From contig NZ_JAEKJZ010000001.1 of NCBI RefSeq assembly GCF_017309185.1, positions 124,001-188,000 of the forward strand: a DNA stretch of 64,000 nt, written 5' to 3'. How positions within the stretch are numbered: position 1 is the stretch's first letter; the number at the start of each line of letters is the position of its first letter. Below, piece by piece: positions 51,477-60,267 of this stretch. A model generated the notes under the pieces. It searched no databases and was not told the origin of the DNA. It was given only the letters and a program-made list of their open reading frames with translations. Origin of the DNA: Roseibium aggregatum (GTDB lineage: Bacteria > Pseudomonadota > Alphaproteobacteria > Rhizobiales > Stappiaceae). The position numbers and the translations under genes are program-made.

Positions 51477-52190
51477 ATGAACAGGAAAAACACGATCCCG
51501 GTCTCGGCCGCTTCCAAATTCGCCCTGGTGGTCCTTGCAGGCATGGCGGCCGCCGGTTGCCAGGGTCCGCAGTCCCAGAGCCAGGCGCTGGCGTCCAACG
51601 ATTACCGGCTGCGCCATCCCATCGTGATCACCGAACAGCCCGAGACGCTCGACCTGCCGATCGGACGCGGTACACGACGGCTTTACGGACCGATCGAGGA
51701 CACGATTACCGCCTTCGCGGCTGAGTCCCGCCAACAGGGTGACGGGTCGGTGGAGATCCTCGTTCCCTCCGGCGGCGCCAACGAATCGGCGGTTCATGCC
51801 GTGACCCCCGACATCCGCAGGGCCTTGCAGCGAGGCGGCCTGAACCGGTCGAGGATCAGTACACGGACCTATGCCGTTCAGGATCCAAACGCGGATGCGC
51901 CGATACGGCTTTCCTACGCCCGCTTGAAGGCGACGGCGGGAGAGTGCGGGAACTGGCCGAAAAACATCGGCGGCGGCATCGGCGAGAATACGGACTACGA
52001 GAACTTTGGATGCGCGACCCAGTCGAACCTGGCCGCGATGGTCGCCAATCCGTCCGATCTGCTGGTCCCGAGAGCCTCGACACCCGCCGATCAGGGCCGT
52101 CGCGCTGTGGTGATCGAGAAGTACAGAAAAGGCGAAGTGACCTCAGGCAACTACACCGAAGGTGTCGGTGCTGAGGTCGCAGAGGAGTAG
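51477..52190 (+). CDS. cpaD: CpaD-family pilus assembly lipoprotein
   Basis: The 237-residue protein has a lipoprotein signal with lipobox MAAAGC at about residues 22-28. The mature part has VITEQPETLDLPIGRG and the conserved FGCATQSNLAAMVANPSDLLVPR segment of CpaD/RcpB proteins. It assists secretin assembly or stability in the periplasm/outer membrane. It lies 10 nt after cpaC. Confidence 0.93.
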   Translation: MNRKNTIPVSAASKFALVVLAGMAAAGCQGPQSQSQALASNDYRLRHPIVITEQPETLDLPIGRGTRRLYGPIEDTITAFAAESRQQGDGSVEILVPSGGANESAVHAVTPDIRRALQRGGLNRSRISTRTYAVQDPNADAPIRLSYARLKATAGECGNWPKNIGGGIGENTDYENFGCATQSNLAAMVANPSDLLVPRASTPADQGRRAVVIEKYRKGEVTSGNYTEGVGAEVAEE

Positions 52191-52198
52191 GTTGAACA

Positions 52199-53506
52199 AT
52201 GAGCGCTAATCCTGACTTGCAGAACATGTCCGGTTATCTCGATCCTGTGTCCGAAGCGCCTGACCATGAGTTTCAGGGCGCCGGGGAGACGGCGAGTGTT
52301 AAGCCGATCCCGCGTATCACGGTTCACGGGTTTTGCGTTTCGGAGGAAACGATGCGCATCGCCGAAGTCGCGATGGAAGACCGGCGGATGGCGAAGGCCC
52401 ATCTGAAACTGGACCTGGGAGGCATCCCCGCCGCGATCGAGGCTTTCGCCCAGGCCCCGACGCCGAACCTCATCATTCTGGAAGCCGATGAACCGCGCGA
52501 TACGCTGCTCGCCAGCCTCGACCGGCTCGCGGAATATTGCGATGCCGGAACCAAGGTCATCGTCATCGGCAACGTCAACGACGTGACGCTTTACCGGGAA
52601 CTGATCGCGCGCGGTGTGAGCGAATACCTCATTGCGCCCGTGAACGTGTTTCAGTTGATCGGGGCGATCGGCGAACTTTATGCCGATCCGGAATCGGAGC
52701 CCCTGGGGCGGACGATCGCCTTCTGCGGCGTGAAAGGGGGCTGCGGTTCCTCGACCATCGCGCATAACGGCGCCTGGGCGCTGGCACGCAGCCTTCAGGC
52801 GGAAGTCGTCGTCGCCGATCTGGACCTTCCCTTCGGGACAGCGGGTCTGGATTACAATCAGGATCCGTTGCAGGGCGTTTACGAGGCCGTTTCCTCGCCG
52901 GAGCGGCTGGACGAGACCTATCTGGACCGCATCCTTTCCAAATGCAACGAGCATCTGAGCCTGCTGGCCGCACCCGCGACGCTGGAGCGGACCTACGATC
53001 AGGGCGAAAAGGCTTACGAGCAGCTTCTGGAAACGATGCGCTCAAGCATTCCGCATATCGTTCTCGATATCCCGCACAGCTGGAACGGATGGGTCAGGAA
53101 CACGCTGCTGAATGCCGACGAAATCGTTCTCGTTGCCGAGCCGGACCTGGCCAATCTGCGCAACGCCAAGAACATGATCGATCTGTTGAAGCAGATCAGG
53201 CCGAATGACCGGCCTCCGCACCTGATCATGAACAAGGTGAACGTGCCGAAGCGGCCGGAAATCAAGCCGGAAGAGTTTGCCAAGGCGCTCGGCCTGATGG
53301 TGCAGGCTTCCATTCCGTTTGAACCGCAGCTCTTCGGAACGGCGGCGAACAACGGGCAGATGATCGGCGAGCTTGACGGCAAAAACGCCGTTTCGCGGAT
53401 GTTTGACGATCTGGCGCACTCGGTGTCCGGCAAGATCCAGCCCAGCACGGCGTCGCGTGCGGGGCTTGGCGGCTTGTTCTCGAAATTCAAGCGCAAGGCC
53501 GGCTGA
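52199..53506 (+). CDS. cpaE: CpaE/TadZ pilus localisation ATPase
   Basis: The 435-residue protein has an N-terminal receiver-like domain (about 40-150) and a C-terminal MinD/ParA-like ATPase domain. Its deviant Walker A reads KGGCGSSTIAHN: the signature Lys is present but the usual GK pair is GS, as in many TadZ proteins. A DLDLPFGTAGLDYN segment resembles the switch region. It positions the Tad machine at the pole in other bacteria. The stop lies 29 nt before cpaF. Confidence 0.94.
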   Translation: MSANPDLQNMSGYLDPVSEAPDHEFQGAGETASVKPIPRITVHGFCVSEETMRIAEVAMEDRRMAKAHLKLDLGGIPAAIEAFAQAPTPNLIILEADEPRDTLLASLDRLAEYCDAGTKVIVIGNVNDVTLYRELIARGVSEYLIAPVNVFQLIGAIGELYADPESEPLGRTIAFCGVKGGCGSSTIAHNGAWALARSLQAEVVVADLDLPFGTAGLDYNQDPLQGVYEAVSSPERLDETYLDRILSKCNEHLSLLAAPATLERTYDQGEKAYEQLLETMRSSIPHIVLDIPHSWNGWVRNTLLNADEIVLVAEPDLANLRNAKNMIDLLKQIRPNDRPPHLIMNKVNVPKRPEIKPEEFAKALGLMVQASIPFEPQLFGTAANNGQMIGELDGKNAVSRMFDDLAHSVSGKIQPSTASRAGLGGLFSKFKRKAG

Positions 53507-53535
53507 ACGGCACTGTACGGAGCAGATAGTTCGTT

Positions 53536-55050
53536 ATGTTTGGAAGACGCGGCAGTTCATCGTCTGGTGCACAGACCATCCATCCGGGCAGCGTTCCCGG
53601 CGTAGAGGATCGGCCTGAGCAGGTGGAGAAGCCTGCCATGCCCGCCGAACCGGCTCCGGCTCCGGCTCCCAAACAGGCGGAACCCCAAAAACCTGTTGAG
53701 GCGCCCGCGCCTCCGCCCCCGGCCGAACAGCCGGCGACCGCCCAACCCCGGAAAAAAACGGGCGAATATTACGAAACCAAGGCACAGATCTTCAACGCTC
53801 TGGTCGAGGCGATCGATCTGTCGCAGCTTGCGCGCCTCGACGCCGAAGACGCCCGGGACGAGATCCGCGACGTCGTCAATGACATCATCGCGCTCAAGAA
53901 CGTCATCATGTCGATTTCCGAGCAGGAAGACCTGCTTGAGGACATCTGTAACGACGTTCTGGGCTACGGCCCCCTGGAGCCGCTTCTGGCGCGCGACGAC
54001 ATCGCCGACATCATGGTGAACGGCGCGCACACCGTCTATATCGAAACGCAGGGCAAGGTTGAGCAGACAGGCGTCGCCTTCCGCGACAACGCCCAGCTCA
54101 TGAACATCTGTCAGAGGATCGTCAGCCAGGTGGGCCGGCGCGTCGACGATGCAAGCCCGATCTGTGACGCGCGTCTGCCCGACGGTTCTCGTGTGAACGT
54201 GATCGCACCGCCGCTCGCCATCGACGGCCCGGCCCTGACGATTCGTAAGTTCAAACGGGACAAGCTGACCCTGGATCAGCTCGTGAAATTCGGCTCGATC
54301 ACGCCGGAGGGCGCGACAATCCTGCAGATCATCGGGCGCTCGCGCTGTAACGTGCTGATCTCCGGCGGTACCGGTTCCGGTAAAACGACGCTGCTGAACT
54401 GTCTGACCGCCTACATCGAAGGCACCGAACGCATCATCACCTGCGAAGACTCCGCCGAGCTTCAGCTCCAGCAGCCTCACGTGGTCCGGCTGGAAACGCG
54501 CCCTCCCAACCTTGAGGGCGAGGGCGAGATCACCATGCGCGACCTCGTCAAGAACTGTCTGCGTATGCGTCCTGAACGCATCATCGTGGGCGAGGTGCGC
54601 GGACCCGAGGCCTTTGACCTTCTTCAGGCGATGAACACGGGTCACGACGGCTCCATGGGCACCCTGCACGCCAACTCCCCGCGCGAGGCGCTTTCGAGGC
54701 TTGAATCGATGATCACGATGGGCGGGTTCTCGCTTCCCTCGCGCACCTTGAGGGAGATGATCGTGTCCTCAATCGATGTCGTCGTTCAGGCCGCGCGTCT
54801 GCGCGACGGCTCGCGCCGGATCACCCACGTCACCGAGGTCATGGGGATGGAGGGCGACATCATCACCACCCAGGACGTCTTCCTCTACGACATTGTCGGC
54901 GAGGACCCCAACGGCCGGATCATCGGGCGGCACCGGTCCACCGGCATCGGCAGACCGAAATTCTGGGAGCGCGCGCGATACTTCGGCGAAGAAGGCCGTC
55001 TGGCGCAGGCGCTCGATGCCGCCGACGTACCGGAATACACTGCGGAGTGA
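53536..55050 (+). CDS. cpaF: CpaF/TadA pilus assembly ATPase
   Basis: The 504-residue secretion ATPase has a Pro/Ala-rich N-terminal linker (residues about 20-75), Walker [14 protein letters not shown], Asp box ([11 protein letters not shown]), Walker B-like [12 protein letters not shown] and His box [13 protein letters not shown]. It powers extension and, in Tad systems, retraction of the pilus. The long low-complexity PA(P)/Q stretch is not needed for catalysis and may be a flexible membrane-side tether. Confidence 0.96.
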   Translation: MFGRRGSSSSGAQTIHPGSVPGVEDRPEQVEKPAMPAEPAPAPAPKQAEPQKPVEAPAPPPPAEQPATAQPRKKTGEYYETKAQIFNALVEAIDLSQLARLDAEDARDEIRDVVNDIIALKNVIMSISEQEDLLEDICNDVLGYGPLEPLLARDDIADIMVNGAHTVYIETQGKVEQTGVAFRDNAQLMNICQRIVSQVGRRVDDASPICDARLPDGSRVNVIAPPLAIDGPALTIRKFKRDKLTLDQLVKFGSITPEGATILQIIGRSRCNVLISGGTGSGKTTLLNCLTAYIEGTERIITCEDSAELQLQQPHVVRLETRPPNLEGEGEITMRDLVKNCLRMRPERIIVGEVRGPEAFDLLQAMNTGHDGSMGTLHANSPREALSRLESMITMGGFSLPSRTLREMIVSSIDVVVQAARLRDGSRRITHVTEVMGMEGDIITTQDVFLYDIVGEDPNGRIIGRHRSTGIGRPKFWERARYFGEEGRLAQALDAADVPEYTAE

Positions 55051-55057
55051 AGCGTGA

Positions 55058-56077
55058 ATGTCGGGATTTGAAGACCTACTCACCCCTGAAGTAACCGGGA
55101 TCGCGGTGGCGGTTTTGGTGATGCTGGCCGTTGGCGGGATCATCTACAGTCTCTTCCAGCCTGCGCTGTCGGGAACGAAACGCCGCGACCAGCGCGTGCA
55201 GGCCGTGGCCGCCCGTCCGCAAAGCGAGACGCAGCGCAAGCAGCTCAGGGACACGGACCGGCGCAAGAAAAACATCCAGGAACAGCTCAAGGAATTCGAG
55301 GAACGCCAAAGGGCCAAGCAGGACAAACAGCAGAAGGTCTCGCTGAAAACCCGCATGGAACAGGCGGGCCTGGCCTGGGAAATGTCCCATTTCATCATGT
55401 TCAGCGCCGTCAGTGGCGTGGTCTTCCTGATCCTGGGGTTCATTGCCAGCAGCAACTTCCTGGTCATCGGCGGGTTCGGCTTCGCCGGTGCGTTCGGCTT
55501 TCCGCGCTGGTATGTCTCGTTCAAGCGCAAGCGCCGTTTCAATGCGTTTCTCGACGAATTGCCCAATGGCGTCGACATCATCGTCCGCGGCGTGAAGGCC
55601 GGCCTGCCGCTGGCCGATTGCATCAAGGTGGTCGCCCGGGAGGCACGCGAACCCGTCGCGACGGAGTTCCGCAAGATCACCGAAACCCAGATCATGGGCG
55701 TTACGTTGTCCGAAGCCGTCTCAAAGCTGCCCGATCGGGTTCCCGTCGCCGAAGCCAATTTCTTCGCCATCGTGGTCGCGATCCAGCAAAAGGCCGGTGG
55801 CGGACTGGCCGAAGCGCTTTCCAACCTGTCCAAGGTTCTGCGCGGACGCAAGGCCATGAAGGGCAAGATCAAGGCCTTGAGCGCGGAAGCGAAATCCTCC
55901 GCCGGCATCATCGGTGCGCTGCCTTTCGTGGTCGGCGGGATCATGTTCGTGGTCGCCCCTGACTATATTTCCCTGCTGTGGACGACAAGCACAGGGCATC
56001 TGATCATGGGCGGCTGCCTGTTCTGGATGTTCATCGGCATCATGATCATGCGCTCCATGATCAATTTCGACTTCTAG
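55058..56077 (+). CDS. tadB: Tad pilus platform protein TadB
   Basis: The 339-residue GspF-type protein has an N-terminal helix, a Lys/Arg/Gln-rich cytoplasmic segment (about 50-105) and the T2SSF domain: LPNGVDIIVRGVKAGLPLADCIKVVAREA and AKSSAGIIGALPFVVGGIMF. It forms the inner-membrane platform with TadC. It starts 7 nt after cpaF. Confidence 0.94.
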   Translation: MSGFEDLLTPEVTGIAVAVLVMLAVGGIIYSLFQPALSGTKRRDQRVQAVAARPQSETQRKQLRDTDRRKKNIQEQLKEFEERQRAKQDKQQKVSLKTRMEQAGLAWEMSHFIMFSAVSGVVFLILGFIASSNFLVIGGFGFAGAFGFPRWYVSFKRKRRFNAFLDELPNGVDIIVRGVKAGLPLADCIKVVAREAREPVATEFRKITETQIMGVTLSEAVSKLPDRVPVAEANFFAIVVAIQQKAGGGLAEALSNLSKVLRGRKAMKGKIKALSAEAKSSAGIIGALPFVVGGIMFVVAPDYISLLWTTSTGHLIMGGCLFWMFIGIMIMRSMINFDF

Positions 56078-56086
56078 GGAACCGGC

Positions 56087-57067
56087 ATGAATTTCGAAGA
56101 ACTCGCATCCCAGCAGTTTCTCGCGGCGTTTCTCGCGATGATCGCGGTATCGGGGACGATCTACTCTCTGGTGATGCCGCTCCTGAACCGGGACAGCTTG
56201 AAATCGCGCATGAAATCCGTGGCCCTGGAGCGCGACAAGATGCGCGCCAGAGAGCGGGCGCGTCTCCAGACGAACCAGCAGGACGCCAGGGCTTCCTTGC
56301 GCAATCAGCCCAAGGCGCAGATGAAGAATTTCGTCGACCGGTTCAATCTCAAGGAGATGCTGTCCGACGAAAGCACCACCGAACAGCTCCGCCTGGCGGG
56401 TTACCGCGGATCCGCGCCGCTTTATTATTACCTGACGGCGCGAATCGTTCTTCCGATCATCCTCTTCGTGGTCACCACGTTCTATGCGCTGGTGATGATG
56501 CAGAGCTCCCTGCCGACATTCTCCAGATTGCTGTTTTGCATCGCGATCGCGGGCGTCGGGGTCTTTTTGCCGAACCTGTTCCTGAAGAACAAGATCGAAA
56601 AGCGCAAGCTGGCCATCCAGAGGGCCTGGCCGGACGCGCTCGACCTGATGCTGATCTGCGTGGAATCGGGCATGTCCATCGAAGGCGCCTTTCAGAAAGT
56701 CGCCGAGGAAATCGGTATCCAGTGCGTCGACCTCGCGGAAGAACTGTCCCTGACGACCGCCGAGCTGTCGTACCTGAGCGAACGCCGTTCGGCTTTCGAG
56801 AACCTGGCCAAGCGAACGGGCGTCGAAGGGGTGAAGAACGTGATGATGGCTCTCATTCAGGCGGAGCGTTACGGCACGCCCGTCGGCCATGCGCTCAGAA
56901 CGATGTCGGACGACACCCGCGAAGCACGCATGCTCATGGCGGAGCAGAAGGCTGCGTCCCTGCCGCCGAAACTGACTGTTCCGATGATCATTTTCTTCCT
57001 GCCGGTTCTCTTCTTCATCGTCCTGGCGCCCGCCGTCATGCAGGTGATGGCGCTGGACGCGTTCTAG
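56087..57067 (+). CDS. tadC: Tad pilus platform protein TadC
   Basis: The 326-residue GspF-type protein resembles TadB in plan: an N-terminal helix, basic cytoplasmic region and the domain with WPDALDLMLICVESGMSIEGAFQKVAEEI and a C-terminal hydrophobic pair (MIIFFLPVLFFIVLAPAVMQ). It is the last gene of the main tad operon, 9 nt after tadB. Confidence 0.94.
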   Translation: MNFEELASQQFLAAFLAMIAVSGTIYSLVMPLLNRDSLKSRMKSVALERDKMRARERARLQTNQQDARASLRNQPKAQMKNFVDRFNLKEMLSDESTTEQLRLAGYRGSAPLYYYLTARIVLPIILFVVTTFYALVMMQSSLPTFSRLLFCIAIAGVGVFLPNLFLKNKIEKRKLAIQRAWPDALDLMLICVESGMSIEGAFQKVAEEIGIQCVDLAEELSLTTAELSYLSERRSAFENLAKRTGVEGVKNVMMALIQAERYGTPVGHALRTMSDDTREARMLMAEQKAASLPPKLTVPMIIFFLPVLFFIVLAPAVMQVMALDAF

Positions 57068-57444
57068 GTTTCGACTTGGCGGGAAAGAAGGAGCGGCAGG
57101 GGCATAGGGTCCGTACCCTAGCACCGCTGAGCAAACGATGGCCTTCCGCCCGGACAGCCCACATTGACGTGGACCGTTCGGGTCGAATGTCTTGGTCCGC
57201 TTTGACCGAAGGTTCTCCGGGAAACCATTTTGTCGTGAAGAGGGGGAGGCGGCCATCCGTTTGACGCCCCGGTGAGCCCTCAAGCCAATGACCAGGATCC
57301 GGCAAACGAATTCCCATGATCGGTATCTTGGTGGTCCCGTCCGCACGAGGGACCGGGTTCCTGTCAGGGGCGATCGGTTGAAAAGCAGGGCAGGAATTCC
57401 TTCCCGGCGCATGGCCGGGATGGCACTTCGGAAGAACTACGTCG
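57068..57444. other. 377-nt region between convergent tadC and tadD, no gene seen
   Basis: No open frame here has a convincing start, composition or family resemblance, and I see no strong terminator hairpin. A small plus-strand frame from 57288 merely continues antisense through tadD. The segment probably holds the ends of both transcripts. Confidence 0.5.
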
Positions 57445-58221
57445 TCAGCCCTGGCGCTTTTTCATCATCGCCTGAAGATAGGCGATATTGGCCTTGGCCT
57501 GGCGTGGGTCGAGTTCGGCCTGAGCCACCTGGATGGCTTCGTCGTACTTGCCCTGGATGCCGAGGACGAGCGCCAGATTCTGGCGGACGCGGCTGTCGGC
57601 ACCGGGCAGGGTGGCGGCGCGGCGCAGGGTATATTCAGCATCCGGCAGGTCATTGGTCAGAAGATAGGACAGGCCCAGATTGTTCAGGAGCGTCGGATCG
57701 TCCGGCGCGATCTTGAGGGCCTGCTTGTAGAGAGCTCTGGCCTGTTCGTGCTTGCCGGTCTGGTCGAATATCGCGGCCTGCGCGGACATCAGCCTCCAGT
57801 CCGGTGTCTCGGGTTGCTGCGCGCGCTGCAGGACGTTGAGCGCCTCGTCGAAGCGACCGTTCATCGCCAGCACCTTGCCATAGGCGGACGCGATTTCCCG
57901 GTCTTTCGGGTGGGAGATCACGCCGGCGCGCAGCACGGCCAGAGCCTGGCTCATTTGACCGTTCTGGCTGAGGGCGCTGGAATAGCCGAGGATGGCGGCA
58001 CGGTTCTGCCGGTCTTTCTGATAGGCCGACGCCCACTTCGAGGTTGCCGCGAGCGCTTGCGCGGACCCGGGAGCGGTGTAGTGGCCCGACGCCGGCGAAT
58101 GGGTGCCGGTGTTCGATTTCGTCGATGCGCAGCCTGTTACCAGAACGAGCGCGGTCATCGCCATCAAGGTGGAGGCGAGGCGGGCGCGGGTGGATCGGGA
58201 ACCGGTTCTGGGCGCTTGCAT
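57445..58221 (-). CDS. tadD: TPR lipoprotein TadD
   Basis: Starting at ATG 58221 (AAGGA 8 nt upstream), the 258-residue protein has a lipoprotein signal with lipobox LVTGC near residue 30. A series of TPR units follows, for example ALKIAPDDPTLLNNLGLSYLLTNDLPDAEYTLRRAA. TadD proteins assist secretin assembly. It is transcribed toward tadC on the opposite strand, so it has its own promoter. ATG 58230 is an alternative. Confidence 0.88.
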   Translation of the reverse strand: MQAPRTGSRSTRARLASTLMAMTALVLVTGCASTKSNTGTHSPASGHYTAPGSAQALAATSKWASAYQKDRQNRAAILGYSSALSQNGQMSQALAVLRAGVISHPKDREIASAYGKVLAMNGRFDEALNVLQRAQQPETPDWRLMSAQAAIFDQTGKHEQARALYKQALKIAPDDPTLLNNLGLSYLLTNDLPDAEYTLRRAATLPGADSRVRQNLALVLGIQGKYDEAIQVAQAELDPRQAKANIAYLQAMMKKRQG

Positions 58222-58275
58222 TGTCAACATCCTTGTTGTCCGCAGCTTTCTTCGTTCTGTAAGAGGAATAAATAA

Positions 58276-58296
58276 TTAACCCTAATGGATGGTTAA
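58276..58296 (-). promoter_or_regulatory. Candidate CtrA-type operator upstream of tadD
   Basis: TTAACC (58276-58281) and GGTTAA (58291-58296) form an inverted repeat. Read on the minus strand, the right arm is an exact TTAACCAT about 68 nt before the tadD start. The same 8-mer occurs before cpaB. Confidence 0.4.
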
Positions 58297-58382
58297 GCGG
58301 CGTTGCGATTTGCGACTGGAGGGCCGTTTCGCCGCCAAACAGGCCTCAAACGTGACATCAGACGGGTTCCCATTAATTGCGG

Positions 58383-58392
58383 TTGGTATTAG
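58383..58392 (+). promoter_or_regulatory. TTGGTATTAG element upstream of the aminopeptidase gene
   Basis: Lies 39 nt before the GTG start at 58432 and matches the 10-nt core of the element before the phosphomannomutase gene. TGGTATTAG fits an extended -10 shape. Confidence 0.4.
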
Positions 58393-58431
58393 GTGTGGCT
58401 CACCACCTAAAGAACCAGCGGAGACCTTCCC

Positions 58432-59823
58432 GTGCGCGCAAGCATCGTCCGAAAAAGCGACATTTCCGATTCGACTCCCATTTTCGCCGTTACCGAAGCC
58501 ACGCTTCCGGACGTGCTTGCGGGGCTTGGCGGGTCGGCAGGCAATTGGTGTGCGGTCCATGGGTTTACGGGCAAACCCTCGACGCACCAGCTTGTGCCGG
58601 GCTTGAGCGGCGAACGGGCGGCGGTTCTTTTCGGCATTGAAGAAAACGGCTTGGCGCATCCCTTCGCGCTCGGTCTGCTCGCCAGGGTTTTGCCGGCGGG
58701 CGACTACCATCTGGCCGAAGGGTTTTCCGATCCGGACCAGGCGGCGCTCGGCTTCGCCTTGTCCACCTACAGCTTTGATCGCTATGCCGCCAAAAACACG
58801 AAAATCTGCCGCCTGGCAGTCGGGGAGGATGTGGATCTGGAGCGGCTCGGCATCGTTCTCGACGGCGTCCGGCTTGCAAGGGACCTCATCAATACCCCCG
58901 CCAACGACATGGGGCCGGAGGAACTCGCCGCCGCGGTCCAAAGCCTGTTCGAGGCATCGGGCGGAAGCGGCCGCATCGTTGCAGGTGAGGACCTGCTTGA
59001 GGAAAATTTCCCGATGGTTCATGCGGTGGGCCGCGCCAGCCTGCGCGCGCCGCGGCTGGCGGATTTTTCCTGGGGTAGCGAGACGGATCCCAGGGTTACG
59101 CTGGTCGGCAAGGGGGTCGCCTTCGATACCGGCGGTCTGAACCTCAAGCCCGGCTCGTCCATGTCGCTGATGAAAAAGGACATGGGAGGAGCCGCCAACG
59201 TTCTCGGTCTGGCCTCCATGATCATTGCCGCGAAACTGCCTGTGCGGCTCAGGGTGATCGTTCCCTGCGTCGAGAATGCCGTTTCAGGCAACGCCTTCCG
59301 GCCGGGCGACGTCCTGTCCAGCCGCAAGGGGTTGACCGTCGAGATCGGCAACACGGATGCGGAAGGGCGTCTCGTCCTCGCCGACGCGCTGGCGCTGGCG
59401 GACGAGGAGAGCCCGGAGTTGCTGGTGGATATGGCGACCCTGACCGGTGCGGCCCGGGTCGCGCTCGGACCCGACCTGCCGCCCTTCTTCACCACAAGCG
59501 AGAAGCTCGGACAGGAAATCGCCGATGCGGCGAAGGATATCGCCGACCCGCTCTGGCGCCTGCCGCTGTGGCAGCCTTACATGTCCTACCTCGACAGCAA
59601 GATCGCGGATATCAATCACATCAATACGACCGGAGCGGGCTTCGCCGGCTCCATCACCGCAGCCCTTTTCCTGTCGCGTTTTGTCGACAAGACCGAAAAC
59701 TGGGTTCATTTCGATATCTACGGCTGGTCGGCTTCCGACAAGCCCGGAAAACCCATGGGAGGCGAGGCGCAGGGCATTCGCTCCCTGTTTGAACTGATCT
59801 CGGACCGCTACGCCACCGTTTAA
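58432..59823 (+). CDS. M17 leucyl aminopeptidase family protein
   Basis: The gene starts with GTG at 58432 after GGAGA and codes for 463 residues. The C-terminal catalytic domain has VGKGVAFDTGGLNLKPGSSM (Lys and Asp ligands), the Lys/Asp in KKDMGGAANVLG and NTDAEGRLVLADAL (Asp/Glu ligands and catalytic Arg). The N-terminal domain (about 1-150) is shorter than that of PepA and lacks the PepA DNA-binding character. It removes N-terminal residues from peptides in the cytoplasm using two metal ions. Confidence 0.94.
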   Translation: MRASIVRKSDISDSTPIFAVTEATLPDVLAGLGGSAGNWCAVHGFTGKPSTHQLVPGLSGERAAVLFGIEENGLAHPFALGLLARVLPAGDYHLAEGFSDPDQAALGFALSTYSFDRYAAKNTKICRLAVGEDVDLERLGIVLDGVRLARDLINTPANDMGPEELAAAVQSLFEASGGSGRIVAGEDLLEENFPMVHAVGRASLRAPRLADFSWGSETDPRVTLVGKGVAFDTGGLNLKPGSSMSLMKKDMGGAANVLGLASMIIAAKLPVRLRVIVPCVENAVSGNAFRPGDVLSSRKGLTVEIGNTDAEGRLVLADALALADEESPELLVDMATLTGAARVALGPDLPPFFTTSEKLGQEIADAAKDIADPLWRLPLWQPYMSYLDSKIADINHINTTGAGFAGSITAALFLSRFVDKTENWVHFDIYGWSASDKPGKPMGGEAQGIRSLFELISDRYATV

Positions 59824-59844
59824 TAACGGTTCCGAAACGTTATT
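59822..59844. promoter_or_regulatory. Inverted repeat upstream of the MarR gene
   Basis: AATAACG (59822-59828) pairs with CGTTATT (59838-59844), and an inner TT/AA pair adds to the symmetry. It begins within the aminopeptidase stop codon and lies about 42 nt before the MarR start, a typical place for autoregulation. Confidence 0.4.
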
Positions 59845-59885
59845 GTGATTCGATGGCCTGAGAGAAAGGCGGGATACCGGGATCC

Positions 59886-60236
59886 ATGGCTGTCGAACTG
59901 CGCGCTTCGCAGGCGTTGAAACTGCTGCATGAAGTGAACCTGGCGCTGGTGCGGGACAGCGAGCAGGATCTCTCCGCGCGCCAGCTCACGATCCTGCTGA
60001 CTGTCTACCTGGAGCCTCCGCCCCATACCGTGCGCGGACTCGCGGCGAAGCTGAACGTGACCAAGCCGGCGATTACCCGCGCCCTCGACACGCTCGGCGG
60101 CCTGCGCCTTTTGTCGCGCAAGCGCGACGAGGGCGACAAACGCAATGTGATCGTCACGCGCACGGTCGAAGGCGCGCTCTACCTGGAGCAGCTTGGAGAT
60201 CTGGTCGCCGAAAAGGCCGCCGAACTGCCGCGCTGA
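59886..60236 (+). CDS. MarR-type transcriptional regulator (compact)
   Basis: The 116-residue protein is short for MarR but contains the winged-helix core: SARQLTILLTVYLEPPPHTVRGLAAKLNVTKPAITRALDTLGGLRLLSRKRDEGDKRNVIVTRT, with the DxRN-like wing motif. The C-terminal dimerisation helix (GALYLEQLGDLVAEKAAEL) is short. It lies between the aminopeptidase and NlpC/P60 genes, with 31 nt to the latter; targets are unknown. Confidence 0.88.
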   Translation: MAVELRASQALKLLHEVNLALVRDSEQDLSARQLTILLTVYLEPPPHTVRGLAAKLNVTKPAITRALDTLGGLRLLSRKRDEGDKRNVIVTRTVEGALYLEQLGDLVAEKAAELPR

Positions 60237-60267
60237 TTTCAGGCGCGGTTTCTGCTATGGGACTCTC

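Noticed and set aside
55721-57412. Minus-strand frame of about 563 codons opposite tadB and tadC
   Set aside because: Antisense shadow of two GspF-type genes with no independent support.
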